Origin: Clostridia bacterium
GTDB taxonomy: Bacteria; Bacillota; Clostridia; TANB77; CAG-508
Assembly (NCBI GenBank): GCA_900754085.1
Contig: CAAEBO010000005.1
Span: forward strand, 1-58,390
Length of the DNA stretch: 58,390 nt
Reading direction: 5' to 3'
Shown: one piece after another, positions 17,270-25,799 of the stretch
Position numbering within the stretch: position 1 is the stretch's first letter
Layout: the number at the start of each line of letters is the position of its first letter
Translations under genes and position numbers: made by a program
Notes under the pieces: model-generated
Seen by the model: only the letters and a program-made list of their open reading frames with translations
What the model was told of the DNA's origin: nothing
Database searches by the model: none

Positions 17270-18559
17270 TTATATCAGATTATTGCTATCGTAATAAAAA
17301 TCTTTAAAAGATATATAATTGTGTCTAGAAATATCTAAACCAAGTAACTTATAGATATTCAATAAAATAATATCTTGTATGAAATATGAATACCAAAATT
17401 GTTGGTCATATGTTAAAGGTTTAGATTTTTGCTTTGTCTTATAATGAATATAGTGAATTCTGGCAGATTTTATATTTTCAGAAATTTTATTGATTTCACT
17501 ATCTGTAAAGTTATATATTTCATTAACATTAGTTATTAGGGATTTTACCATATCAATATAAAAAGGATCATCACAGTTTGCTTTTTTTATCTTACTTAAT
17601 GATAAAGCAGCGTCAAAGTTATAATTTCTAGAATAATATTCTAACATAGTTGTAGCATTGATGAATCTGGTTAAATTAGGTACTTTATATTGAGTTACAT
17701 TATAGTATAACTCAAGTAATGGATATAATTGATTATATTGTTTTATAAAGTTATTATAAATTACTTCTATATTATTTATATTTTCTATTTTTAAGCATCT
17801 ATGAGAAAGCATTTCTTCTAAATCAGCATTTTCTAAAAATTCATCATTATTATTGCAATCAAATAATTCTACGGCATTGTCGTTTATATAGATTAATTGT
17901 TTTTTTACATATATAGGCTGCTTTAGTATAATCATCAGAAAATTTCTAAGCATGTATATGTTTTCAAGTGCTTTATTTATGTTTATAGGTCTAAAATGAT
18001 TAAATTCTACTTGTGACATTCTATTTACCGATAGAGAATGCCTATTTTCTTCCATACTACAATAAAACAAAATATTCATGAAATAAGAAGAAGTATTTAT
18101 TTTATAATTATGAGTATTTGAATCATAATCAATAGTTTTCAAATCAGACATTAGAGATTTTCCTTCAGAAAGTAAATCTAAATTCTTATAAAAAGCGGAA
18201 TATTTTGTTATTTTACTTAATGAAGTTTTAGATAAATTTTTGTCAAGTATTAATCTATCAATAATGAAGTTTGCGGTAGCATTTTCAATTGTATCTTTAG
18301 TACAATTCATACTGCTAGAATTTCCGATATTTATACAGTTTATGAAAAAGATTTTTTGATTATTAAATAAAAACTTTCCCAATATAATATCATAGTTTTT
18401 ATCTAAGTTTCTCCATTCACTAATATTTTTAGTCATATTTATTTTTAATATTAGTCTATTGTTATTTACAGCTAAAATAGCATCATAAATTTTCTTTTTA
18501 ATAGTTATTTTTATAGATAAATTATTAAAATCTTGCCATTTTCTAAATTCATAAGACAT
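17270..18559 (-). CDS. ApeA-like HEPN-domain candidate defence protein
   Basis: A 429-residue protein. The N-terminal half resembles the ApeA N-terminal domain: a beta-rich start (KKIYDAILAVNNNRLILKIN), later the LRNFLMIILKQPIYVKKQLIY stretch in two parts near residue 210. The C-terminal helical half contains RIHYIH near residue 387, an Rx4H HEPN ribonuclease-type motif. ApeA proteins are abortive-infection effectors that degrade RNA after phage sensing. Assignment is by pattern, not alignment, so moderately sure. It follows the DUF6076 gene by 12 nt, with AGGAGGTAATATCT before its ATG. The pair is oriented towards the integrase. Confidence 0.5.
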   Translation of the reverse strand: MSYEFRKWQDFNNLSIKITIKKKIYDAILAVNNNRLILKINMTKNISEWRNLDKNYDIILGKFLFNNQKIFFINCINIGNSSSMNCTKDTIENATANFIIDRLILDKNLSKTSLSKITKYSAFYKNLDLLSEGKSLMSDLKTIDYDSNTHNYKINTSSYFMNILFYCSMEENRHSLSVNRMSQVEFNHFRPININKALENIYMLRNFLMIILKQPIYVKKQLIYINDNAVELFDCNNNDEFLENADLEEMLSHRCLKIENINNIEVIYNNFIKQYNQLYPLLELYYNVTQYKVPNLTRFINATTMLEYYSRNYNFDAALSLSKIKKANCDDPFYIDMVKSLITNVNEIYNFTDSEINKISENIKSARIHYIHYKTKQKSKPLTYDQQFWYSYFIQDIILLNIYKLLGLDISRHNYISFKDFYYDSNNLI

Positions 18560-18571
18560 AGATATTACCTC

Positions 18572-19873
18572 CTATTTATTTTTATCCAACCATTTATCAA
18601 ATTCATCATAAGTTTTTTGCCCATGTCTAATGTCATTCATGAATTGATTAGCTTCTTTCTTCCACTGTTCATAAGCTTCTCGAGAATATATATCAGGATG
18701 TCTACTTAATAGAGTAGCTTTTTTTGAATATATACTTCTATATTTTCCATAAGCAGGTTCCTTTGTTTCTTTTCTTTTTTGAGATAGTTGATTTCCAACA
18801 TCTTTACAACTTTTATTTTGAGAATAAATGTTATCACAATAATATGTGTTTGATTTAGTTGTTGTAAAATATCTATGACAATTTTTACATTGTCTAATCA
18901 TGACAGCATTATTCAATACAATATTATATAGAAAAATATAAAACATAGTATATATATTAGTAGTAATAATACCATAACCACTACAAATTTTTGAACCGTT
19001 TGCATCGAATTTTCTGATTTTTTCTATTAATTCTGTAGTATCTTTATGTTTTAAATATTCTAAATCTGTAGAAGGATAATAAAAATTAAATAGTCCTTTA
19101 TGATAATAACTTTGCGAAAAGTCATCTAAATCTTTATGATTTTGTTCATAGAAAACATAAAATTTCTGCTTTAAAGTAAGAGATTCTAGAGCTTGACTAT
19201 TATTATAACCATATAAAAAATCAACGAATTTTTTAAATAGGTTTTGAATTTGAACAATATTTTTTCTAGAATTTTCATAAACTTTTACGGCAAGTGAAAT
19301 TATTAATTTTATATCTGTTAATTCGTCTATTTCTAAATTTTCTAAATCTTCTTCAGACAAACTATCTATAAACATTCCAAAATATTTTGTAAAAAATACA
19401 AAAAAATTGTTAAATTTACTAAAATCAAAATTTAAGAATTCTGCTAATGTTTCTCCACTATAATCAAGAATAGCATTTGAATCGATAACTAAATATCCTG
19501 ATAAATTATCTATATCATCATCAGTAGTTAGGCATCTTAATGCATTAGGAGCTTTATAGTCTACATCAAAGCATTTAGCCTTATATTCTTTTGCAAGTTT
19601 TTTAATTTCATCATCAGAATTTAATTCAATTACTTTAGCTAAAAATTCATTATCAATTTCTTCATTGTGCTTTAATTTTTCTTGATCTTCTTTGCTATAG
19701 TTTTCAGATATATATTTCTCTGTATCATCTGCAGAATTTACTCTATCAGAAAAAGCAACAGGAATACGATATTTATTAGGTGTATATAAAATTGATTTTA
19801 GTTCTAATCCTAAAAGCTTACCATCTATAAGCGATGTGATTTTTATTTCTTTATTAAAGTCAGTTCTTTTCAT
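18572..19873 (-). CDS. DUF6076-like protein with a treble-clef zinc finger
   Basis: A 433-residue protein, mostly helical, with a C-terminal zinc finger: CKNCHRYFTTTKSNTYYCDN then a further Cys in SCKDVG, near residues 335-365, followed by a basic helix (QKRKE). The layout is like CGNR-type fingers and the DUF6076 family often seen in Clostridia accessory regions. No enzyme motif is visible. The Asp/Glu-rich first third could bind a partner. The ATG at 19873 has GGAG at the right distance; TTG 19885 does not. It is first in a two-gene unit with the ApeA-like gene, so the two may act together. Confidence 0.55.
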   Translation of the reverse strand: MKRTDFNKEIKITSLIDGKLLGLELKSILYTPNKYRIPVAFSDRVNSADDTEKYISENYSKEDQEKLKHNEEIDNEFLAKVIELNSDDEIKKLAKEYKAKCFDVDYKAPNALRCLTTDDDIDNLSGYLVIDSNAILDYSGETLAEFLNFDFSKFNNFFVFFTKYFGMFIDSLSEEDLENLEIDELTDIKLIISLAVKVYENSRKNIVQIQNLFKKFVDFLYGYNNSQALESLTLKQKFYVFYEQNHKDLDDFSQSYYHKGLFNFYYPSTDLEYLKHKDTTELIEKIRKFDANGSKICSGYGIITTNIYTMFYIFLYNIVLNNAVMIRQCKNCHRYFTTTKSNTYYCDNIYSQNKSCKDVGNQLSQKRKETKEPAYGKYRSIYSKKATLLSRHPDIYSREAYEQWKKEANQFMNDIRHGQKTYDEFDKWLDKNK

Positions 19874-19955
19874 TAATTTCTCCAATCTAACAATTTATTT
19901 TATTAAAGTCTTAAAAACTATTGTTTTCAAACTTTAATAAAATTCAAAAATAGTC

Positions 19956-19984
19956 TTTACATTGTTAACTATCGATATTATAAT
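19956..19984 (+). promoter_or_regulatory. Sigma-A promoter of the element's plus-strand operon, with flanking operator repeats
   Basis: TTTACA (19956-19961), a 17-nt spacer and TATAAT (19979-19984) form a near-ideal promoter for the excisionase gene. The 9-mer ATTGTTAAC lies in the spacer (19961-19969) and again just after the -10 (19988-19996), a 27-bp spacing that puts both on one DNA face if two and a half turns are allowed. A repressor or the excisionase itself could shut the promoter by binding both. Confidence 0.75.
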
Positions 19985-20037
19985 TCGATTGTTAACAAAA
20001 GTCAATAGTTAAATTCAAAAAACAGGAGGTGATAACT

Positions 20038-20238
20038 ATGGAATTACAAAAAGTACAAAGAACGACACTAACAATGAAAGAAGCAGCAGAGTATTTAGGA
20101 ATATCTTATTGGTTAATTAATCAATTAGTAAGAAGAAAGCAAATACCATGCTCAAAAGTTGGTGGAAAATTTCTATTTAGAATTCAAGTACTAGACGAAT
20201 ATCTAAGTAGAAAAGAAAAAGAATCAATTAAATATTAA
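20038..20238 (+). CDS. xis: Excisionase-type helix-turn-helix protein
   Basis: A 66-residue protein with the MerR-like winged helix of the excisionase family: LTMKEAAEYLGISYWLINQLVRRKQIPCSKVGGKFLF in consecutive parts, residues 9-48. Such proteins bend att DNA and steer the integrase towards excision. ATG 20038 has an ideal AGGAGGTGATAACT before it. The ideal promoter in front and ATTGTTAAC repeats suggest controlled expression. The replication genes follow 26 nt downstream. Confidence 0.8.
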   Translation: MELQKVQRTTLTMKEAAEYLGISYWLINQLVRRKQIPCSKVGGKFLFRIQVLDEYLSRKEKESIKY

Positions 20239-20264
20239 TTGAAAGAAAGCGAGGAAAGGAGGAT

Positions 20265-20783
20265 ATGTATGAAATACCGTGGTTTAAAACAGAAACTACA
20301 ATATTTTCAAATAGGAAAATTCAAATAATTCTAAAACTTCCTGAAGGAGATACTTATTTTAGAGTGTGGATTCAATTAATCGCATTAGCAGTTGAATGTA
20401 ATAATAGAGGAAGATTAGAAATTGGAACAAATAATCCAATGACAATTCAAAATTTTTCAAAGATTATGGGAAAATCTAATAAAAAAATTGAAAAAATTTT
20501 GAAAAAGTTTCTAGAATTAGAAATGTTAAAAAAAGAAGGGGAAACATTTCTAATAAAAAATTGGGACAAGTATCAAAGTATTGAAAAATATGAAAAATAT
20601 CAAATGCAAAACAGAGAAAGACAAAGAAAATATCGTGAAAAGCATAAAAGTGAAATCGAAGAAAGTAACGTTATCAAAATGTTAGATAACGAAGAAGAAA
20701 AGAATACAAAAGATATAGAAAATAAAAAAGAAGAAAATATAAGAGAGGAGAACGAAAATGGTTTTAGACAATATAAATTGTAG
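20265..20783 (+). CDS. Phage replisome organizer-like protein, N-terminal domain
   Basis: The 172-residue protein opens with the replisome-organizer signature: IPWFKTETTIFSNRKIQIIL, then GDTYFRVWIQLIALAVECNNRG and a winged helix (MTIQNFSKIMGKSNKKIEKILKKF in parts). The C-terminal third is a highly charged Lys/Glu tail. These proteins bind an origin and recruit the DnaC-type loader. The gene overlaps the DnaC-like gene by 26 nt. Since the element carries its own initiator and loader, transient replication after excision is likely. Confidence 0.8.
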   Translation: MYEIPWFKTETTIFSNRKIQIILKLPEGDTYFRVWIQLIALAVECNNRGRLEIGTNNPMTIQNFSKIMGKSNKKIEKILKKFLELEMLKKEGETFLIKNWDKYQSIEKYEKYQMQNRERQRKYREKHKSEIEESNVIKMLDNEEEKNTKDIENKKEENIREENENGFRQYKL

Positions 20784-21594
20784 CGAAGTTATACACAATA
20801 AATTGAAAGAATGTGAATTTTGTGGCAAAGAATTAGCTCAGATAGGACTTGATTATTTATATGCTAATATTTCTCCTGATGCAATTAAATACGAAAGATG
20901 TGATTGTAATAAAGCACAAGAATATTGGAAAAGAAGAGATGAGCAAGAATATGAAATTCAGAAAAGAAAACATTTTAGGGATGTTATAAACAAGCTATAC
21001 AAACAGAACTATAATGAAAGAAGATTTCAAAATCTGAACTTTGAAAATTTTAATATTAATTCAGGCAATGAAATAGCAGTTAAAGTTGCTAATGATTATA
21101 CAAATAAATGCATAACAAAAGTACAAACTAAGGGACTGATAATAACAGGCGAGTCAGGACTTGGAAAAACACATTTAGCAGCATCAATTGCTAACAAATT
21201 AATTGAAAATGACAAGATTGTATTAATGGGAAGACTAACGACTTTACTAGACATGATAAAGGAAACTTTTAGAGATAATACAAAGTCAGAAAATGAATTA
21301 ATAGAATTATATTCAAATGTTGATATGATGATAATTGATGATCTGGAAACAGAAAAAATAAGTAGTTGGGCATTAGAAAAATTATATACAATTATTGAAA
21401 ATCGAAATGAAAATAGATTACCAATAATCATTACAACAAGATTTGATAAGCAGGGATTAATAGAAAGATTTAGTCAGAGTCAAGATGAACAATTAGTAGA
21501 TGCAATTATCTCAAAATTGTATCAAATGTGTTATGGAATAACACTAAAAAATATAAAAGAAAAAGCTAGCACAAGCGACCAAACTAAATGCTAA
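20758..21594 (+). CDS. dnaC: DnaC-like helicase loader ATPase
   Basis: A 278-residue AAA+ ATPase. It starts with a Cys cluster (CEFCGKEL, later CDCNKA) near residues 18-48, then Walker A GESGLGKTH near residue 131, Walker B MMIIDDLET near residue 190, and sensor-1 PIIITTRFD near residue 225. This is the usual form of phage and ICE DnaC/DnaI loaders that place the replicative helicase on DNA. GAGAGGAGAACGAAA precedes the ATG inside the previous gene's end. Confidence 0.9.
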   Translation: MVLDNINCSEVIHNKLKECEFCGKELAQIGLDYLYANISPDAIKYERCDCNKAQEYWKRRDEQEYEIQKRKHFRDVINKLYKQNYNERRFQNLNFENFNINSGNEIAVKVANDYTNKCITKVQTKGLIITGESGLGKTHLAASIANKLIENDKIVLMGRLTTLLDMIKETFRDNTKSENELIELYSNVDMMIIDDLETEKISSWALEKLYTIIENRNENRLPIIITTRFDKQGLIERFSQSQDEQLVDAIISKLYQMCYGITLKNIKEKASTSDQTKC

Positions 21595-21667
21595 CTTAAA
21601 TGATTGTAATTATATTTTAATACAAAAATTTTAAAAAGTAAATAGAAAAAAGAAAGGAATTGATAAT

Positions 21668-22054
21668 ATGAAAGTTTATAAAAAATATAAAGAAATAGAA
21701 GTAAAAGATATAAAAGGAGTTAAAACTAACACAATATGTAGCAGAAATTTAGAAAAAGTTTGTAGATATATGGAGGTAATAAAAAAAGAAGGAATTAAGA
21801 AACCATTTGAAGTTATTCAAAAAGAAAATGGGTACTATATTCTAGGTGGTGGAATAAGATTATTAGCAGCAAAAGCACTAGGATATGACAAAGTTCCATG
21901 CTTAATAAGAGATACAAAACAAGAAATTTTATTAAGAAAATTAAATAAAATATTTAAATTAGAAGACGAAAATCATGAAATAAAAAGCGATATAAATGAT
22001 GAAAAAGGTTTGAAATTTTGCAGAGAAAATTATTATAAATTGAATAATTTATAA
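21668..22054 (+). CDS. ParB/Srx-like N-terminal domain protein
   Basis: A 128-residue protein with the ParB N-terminal (sulfiredoxin-like) fold: a PFEVIQKENGYYILGGG stretch, then IRLLAAKALGYDKVPCLI near residues 60-80, matching the GxRRxxAxxxLG...VP motif. It lacks the central helix-turn-helix and the C-terminal dimerisation domain of a plasmid ParB, so it is not a complete partition protein. Short ParB-like proteins of this kind are often found next to relaxases in mobilisable elements. A terminator separates it from the oriT region. Confidence 0.75.
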   Translation: MKVYKKYKEIEVKDIKGVKTNTICSRNLEKVCRYMEVIKKEGIKKPFEVIQKENGYYILGGGIRLLAAKALGYDKVPCLIRDTKQEILLRKLNKIFKLEDENHEIKSDINDEKGLKFCRENYYKLNNL

Positions 22055-22069
22055 TTAAAAAATAAGATG

Positions 22070-22111
22070 AAAAGTACTTGGATTTTGATAAAAAAAGTCC
22101 AAGTATTTTTC
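22070..22111 (+). terminator. Terminator after the replication operon
   Basis: TACTTGGA / TCCAAGTA stem with an A-rich loop, followed by TTTTTC. It isolates the replication genes from the relaxase gene. Confidence 0.75.
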
Positions 22112-22190
22112 AAAATATAGTGTGCATTTGATAGAAAAAAGTAATAATTTTAGTACTAAAAAAGAGCATATTTTTGTCCTAACAAGCAAT

Positions 22191-22237
22191 GAATTTCGTC
22201 AGCTCGAAATTCTAAATGGGGAAATTCCCCAATCCCC
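22191..22237 (+). other. oriT: Candidate origin of transfer (oriT)
   Basis: GAATTTCG (22191-22198) and CGAAATTC (22205-22212) form a perfect 8-bp inverted repeat with a 6-nt loop, followed at 22218-22230 by the palindrome GGGGAAATTCCCC and a CCCC tract. It lies 25-70 nt before the relaxase start, the usual place for oriT, where the relaxase nicks near an inverted repeat. The nick site cannot be assigned by eye. Confidence 0.5.
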
Positions 22238-22261
22238 TTTTTAGACGAGAGGAGAAAGCAA

Positions 22262-23665
22262 ATGGCGACAACAAAAATATGGAAAGTGCAAAAGAGATTA
22301 GATCATGTGATTGATTATTCAACAAATAAAGAAAAGACAAAAAACAATTATAGCGAATATGGAATGGATGAGTTTGATAGTATCAGGCAAGTAATGACTT
22401 ATGCAACTAGTCCATATAAAACAGAAAAACAAGTTTATACTACAGGAATAAATTGTGAAGTGAAAGATGCAGTTAAACAAATGCAATTTGTAAAAACAAT
22501 ATATGGAAAAGAAAATGGCATATTAGCTTTTCATGCTTATCAATCTTTTAATGAAGGAGAAGTTACTCCAGAAATTGCTCATGAGATTGGAGTAAAACTT
22601 GCAAATGAAATGTGGGGAGACAGATTTCAAGTTGTAGTATCTACTCACTTAAATACTCAACATCTTCATAATCATTTTGTAATCAATTCGGTTTCATTTA
22701 AAGATGGAAAGAAGTATTATAGCAATTTAACTAATACTGCATTGTTAAGAAAAACATCAGATGAAATATGTGAAGAATATGGTTTAAATGTTTTAAAAGA
22801 AAAGACTTGCAAATCTGGAATTAATTTTGAAAATTTTTATAAAAAATCTATGAGAGATTCAGACTATTATAAATTTGCAAAAGAAGATATAGATTATGCA
22901 ATAAAACATTCATACACGCTAAAACAATTTCAGCAGATGTTAGTATCAATGGGATATAACTATTATTATAGAGCAGATAAATTAAGTGTAAGAAGAGAAC
23001 CATACAAAAGAAATATAAGAGTTGAAAGAGCGTTTGGAGAAGAGTATTCATTGGAAAATATTAAAAGAAGAATATTGGAAAATGACTATATAAGACAAGA
23101 AAGAATAATTCCTTACAAGGTGATGGGGTATAGACTTTTTATAACAAGAGATAAGCTAAGAAAAAAGTACAAACCTAAGGGAATTGTTGCTTTATATTAC
23201 TACTATAAATATTTGCTAAAGTTATATACTAGAAATAATATACAGTATAAATTAACTCCTGAAATGAGGGCGGAAGTAAAGAAGATGGATGAGTATTCGG
23301 AAAGAATTAGATTTTTATGCAAGTATAAGATTGAGACTATGAGCGATGTTGATAATATTAAAGAGCAGAAAAATGAAGAATTGCAGAAAATTTTGAATAT
23401 TAGGAATAGGCTGTATTATAAGAGACAAAAGTTAGATAGTGAAATTGAAAAAGATGGTGTTACTAAAGAAATAATCAATGTTACTTCTGGTTTAACAAAG
23501 GTTAGAAAAGAGATTAAGTTGTGTTATGAAATTTATTATAAAGTACCAAAGATGAAGGAACAAATAAAAGAAGTAGATGAGAAAGAAAAGCAGAAGATAA
23601 AAGAAAAAGAACAAGAGAAGAAATTAAAAGAGAAAAAGAAAAAAGATAGAAGGTTTGAGAGATAA
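22262..23665 (+). CDS. MobP-family relaxase (mobilization nuclease)
   Basis: A 467-residue relaxase. Residues 1-170 contain the three relaxase motifs: a Tyr-bearing N-terminal part (YGMDEFDSIRQVMTYATSPY), a middle segment ILAFHAYQSF, and the metal-binding HxHxxH in NTQHLHNHFVINS near residue 138. The C-terminal 150 residues are a Lys/Glu-rich coiled coil. It nicks oriT and covalently pilots the strand into a helper element's secretion channel. No coupling protein or VirB4-type gene is present in the element, so mobilisation in trans is inferred. CGAGAGGAGAAAGCA precedes the ATG. Confidence 0.9.
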   Translation: MATTKIWKVQKRLDHVIDYSTNKEKTKNNYSEYGMDEFDSIRQVMTYATSPYKTEKQVYTTGINCEVKDAVKQMQFVKTIYGKENGILAFHAYQSFNEGEVTPEIAHEIGVKLANEMWGDRFQVVVSTHLNTQHLHNHFVINSVSFKDGKKYYSNLTNTALLRKTSDEICEEYGLNVLKEKTCKSGINFENFYKKSMRDSDYYKFAKEDIDYAIKHSYTLKQFQQMLVSMGYNYYYRADKLSVRREPYKRNIRVERAFGEEYSLENIKRRILENDYIRQERIIPYKVMGYRLFITRDKLRKKYKPKGIVALYYYYKYLLKLYTRNNIQYKLTPEMRAEVKKMDEYSERIRFLCKYKIETMSDVDNIKEQKNEELQKILNIRNRLYYKRQKLDSEIEKDGVTKEIINVTSGLTKVRKEIKLCYEIYYKVPKMKEQIKEVDEKEKQKIKEKEQEKKLKEKKKKDRRFER

Positions 23666-23772
23666 AATTGGCACAGAGATGTGCCAATAATTTTTGTAGA
23701 AATAAAGCACATTTTATTGAGAAAATTAAGATTTTGTGATATATTTGTAAAAAATGGAATTTAGGAGAAAAA

Positions 23773-24144
23773 ATGATAGAAGTAGTTGCTGGAGTAATCT
23801 ATAAAAATAATAAGTTTTTAATAGCGCAAAGAAATTTTAAAAAGGCTCAGGGTGGATTATGGGAATTTCCAGGAGGAAAAGTAGAAAAAAATGAATCCTA
23901 TGAAAGTGCATTAATAAGAGAAATAAAAGAAGAACTTAATGCGGATATAGAAGTAAATGAATATATAGGAGAAAGCATACATCACTATCCTGAAAAAGAT
24001 ATAAAATTAATTTTTTATAAAGCAAAATTATTGAGTAAAAAAGTAGAATTGTTAGAACATGAAAGTTGTAAATGGATAACAAAAGATGAAAAAGATAAAT
24101 TTGAATTTGCAGGAGCAGATAAAGTAGTATTTGATTTGATATAG
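23773..24144 (+). CDS. MutT-like Nudix pyrophosphohydrolase
   Basis: A 123-residue Nudix enzyme close to MutT/8-oxo-dGTP diphosphatases: VVAGVIYKNNKFLIAQRN, then LWEFPGGKVEKNESYESAL followed by REIKEELNADI, the complete Nudix box near residues 38-60. It should hydrolyse a (d)NTP to the monophosphate. It is the first gene of a tightly packed cargo operon (8 nt to the next gene) with two MazG-type enzymes, so in this context it may act on the nucleotide pool during phage infection rather than in routine housecleaning. TTTAGGAGAAAAA precedes the ATG. Confidence 0.85.
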   Translation: MIEVVAGVIYKNNKFLIAQRNFKKAQGGLWEFPGGKVEKNESYESALIREIKEELNADIEVNEYIGESIHHYPEKDIKLIFYKAKLLSKKVELLEHESCKWITKDEKDKFEFAGADKVVFDLI

Positions 24145-24152
24145 GAGGAAAA

Positions 24153-25166
24153 ATGAGAGAATTAGTTAGATATGAAAAATATTCAAGAAAAGATATACAT
24201 GATGTTTTTTCGCCAGATACAAATTTTACACCACAAACAGGATCTTGGGGACTACATGGAATAATAAGAGTTCCAGGAACACAACATGATTATATATTTC
24301 TAGTAACATATGGAAAGAAACAATCTGGTCATGAATTTGATGAAAATATAGATGAGAACGGAATTTTAACATGGCAATCACAACCTTCTCAAACTTTAAA
24401 TGAATCAAGAATAATTGACTTTATAAATCATGATTATTTAAAAAATAATATTTACCTATTTTTAAGAACATCTGATAAAGAAGATTATACATATATGGGG
24501 CTATTAGTATATGTAGATCATGATAACCAAAGAGAAAAACCGGTTTATTTCAAGTGGCAGATTTTAGACTGGAACGAAGACAATTCAAATAGATTAATAA
24601 ATGACAAAAAAATAAATACATATGATATTGAAAAGCTTGACACTAAAAAATTTACATTGGAATTAAATGAAGAAGAAACAGAGTATTCATATGAATACGA
24701 AAGTAGAAAAGGAAAAAATACAAATGAATTTTATAGCAATAAGAATATCAATTTTGAGGGAGAAATAAAAAAGAATACAGAATTAGGAAAAACAGGTGAA
24801 GACGTCGTTGTAGGATATGAAAAAACTAGACTTATAATGGAAGGAAGAGAAGATCTAGCAGATAAAGTTTTTGCAACAAGAGAAATTGCAGGAAATGCTG
24901 AAAGATTTGATGTGCTTTCATATGATAAAGATGGAAATGAAAAATATATAGAAGTAAAAACAACTAAAGGAGGATTAAATAATATATTTCATATATCAGA
25001 AAACGAAGTTGAATTTTCTGAACAATATAAAGATAAATATTATTTATATAGAGTTTATAATTTTAATATAAAAACGATGTCTGCAGATCTAAAGATTATA
25101 AAAGGAGCTATAAATAGAGAAAAACTACAAGCAACAAATTATACTTGTAGGATAGGAGGAAAATAA
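24153..25166 (+). CDS. DUF3427-DUF3883 protein (ligand-binding plus nuclease-like domain)
   Basis: A 337-residue protein with two parts. Residues 1-150 match DUF3427, usually found at the end of defence helicases: LTWQSQPSQTLNESRIIDFI, then YLFLRTSDKEDYTYMGLLVY. Residues 200-325 match DUF3883, a restriction-endonuclease-like fold: GKTGEDVVVGYEK, then the catalytic-type RFDVLSYDKDG...YIEVKTTKG (D...ExK) near residues 250-273. It could therefore cut nucleic acid or be a sensor. No helicase is attached, which is unusual for DUF3427. Its stop overlaps the next start (TAATG). Confidence 0.75.
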   Translation: MRELVRYEKYSRKDIHDVFSPDTNFTPQTGSWGLHGIIRVPGTQHDYIFLVTYGKKQSGHEFDENIDENGILTWQSQPSQTLNESRIIDFINHDYLKNNIYLFLRTSDKEDYTYMGLLVYVDHDNQREKPVYFKWQILDWNEDNSNRLINDKKINTYDIEKLDTKKFTLELNEEETEYSYEYESRKGKNTNEFYSNKNINFEGEIKKNTELGKTGEDVVVGYEKTRLIMEGREDLADKVFATREIAGNAERFDVLSYDKDGNEKYIEVKTTKGGLNNIFHISENEVEFSEQYKDKYYLYRVYNFNIKTMSADLKIIKGAINREKLQATNYTCRIGGK

Positions 25167-25474
25167 TGAAAATATATAACAAACTTGTTAGAGATAAAAT
25201 AACAGATATTATCGAAACAGATGGAAGAATAGCCAAATACAGAATATTAGATGACAATGAATATAGACAAGAATTAAATAAAAAGTTACAAGAAGAAGTA
25301 AAAGAATATTTAGAAGATAACAATGTTGAAGAATTAGCAGATATAGTTGAAGTTATTTATGGAATATTAAATACTATGGATGTTTCAATCAAAGAATTTG
25401 AAAAAATAAGAATAAATAAACAAGAACAAAGAGGAGCGTTTGAGAAAAAGATTTATTTAGAGGAGGCGGAATAA
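25166..25474 (+). CDS. MazG-type phosphoribosyl-ATP pyrophosphohydrolase-like protein (COG4997)
   Basis: A 102-residue all-alpha NTP pyrophosphohydrolase. The YNKLVRDKITDII opening is the hallmark of the COG4997 group, and the metal site is LQEEVKEYLEDNNVEELADIVEVIYG: EExxE followed by ExxD, near residues 35-60. It should convert a nucleoside triphosphate to the monophosphate. Coupled by TAATG to the genes on both sides, so made together with the Nudix and second MazG enzyme. Confidence 0.85.
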   Translation: MKIYNKLVRDKITDIIETDGRIAKYRILDDNEYRQELNKKLQEEVKEYLEDNNVEELADIVEVIYGILNTMDVSIKEFEKIRINKQEQRGAFEKKIYLEEAE

Positions 25475-25791
25475 TGGATAAGCTAATGCAAGAAATAAAA
25501 CAATTCAACGAAGAAAGAGACTGGGATCAATTTCATTCTCCAGAAAATCTTGCCAAATCAATTGCGATTGAATCAGGTGAATTATTAGAGTGCTTTCAAT
25601 GGAATAGTGAAAATTATAATCAGGAAGAGGTTTGCGAAGAATTAGCGGATGTTTTTACTTATTGCATTCAAATGGCCATGAAACTAAATGTAAATCCTGA
25701 AGAAATTATATTAAAAAAGCTAGATAAGACAAGGAAGAAATATCCTGTGGAGAAAGCTAAAGGAGTTAGTACAAAATATAATAAATTATAG
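25474..25791 (+). CDS. MazG/dCTPase-like nucleotide pyrophosphohydrolase
   Basis: A 105-residue protein of the RS21-C6/iMazG group: FNEERDWDQFHSPENLAKSIAIESGELLECFQW in consecutive parts, with EsgEll (ExxE) near residue 35, then EEVCEELADVFTYCI with ExxD near residue 60. Enzymes of this group hydrolyse dCTP or modified dNTPs. This is the third nucleotide pyrophosphatase in a row, and depletion of a dNTP needed by phage is a plausible joint role. The start overlaps the previous stop (TAATG). Confidence 0.85.
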   Translation: MDKLMQEIKQFNEERDWDQFHSPENLAKSIAIESGELLECFQWNSENYNQEEVCEELADVFTYCIQMAMKLNVNPEEIILKKLDKTRKKYPVEKAKGVSTKYNKL

Positions 25792-25799
25792 AAAGTGTG

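Noticed and set aside
20029..20037. GTG 20029 as the start of the excisionase gene
   Set aside because: It overlaps the AGGAGGTG that serves as ribosome binding site for ATG 20038. The same logic was used for the integrase and the COG2509 gene.
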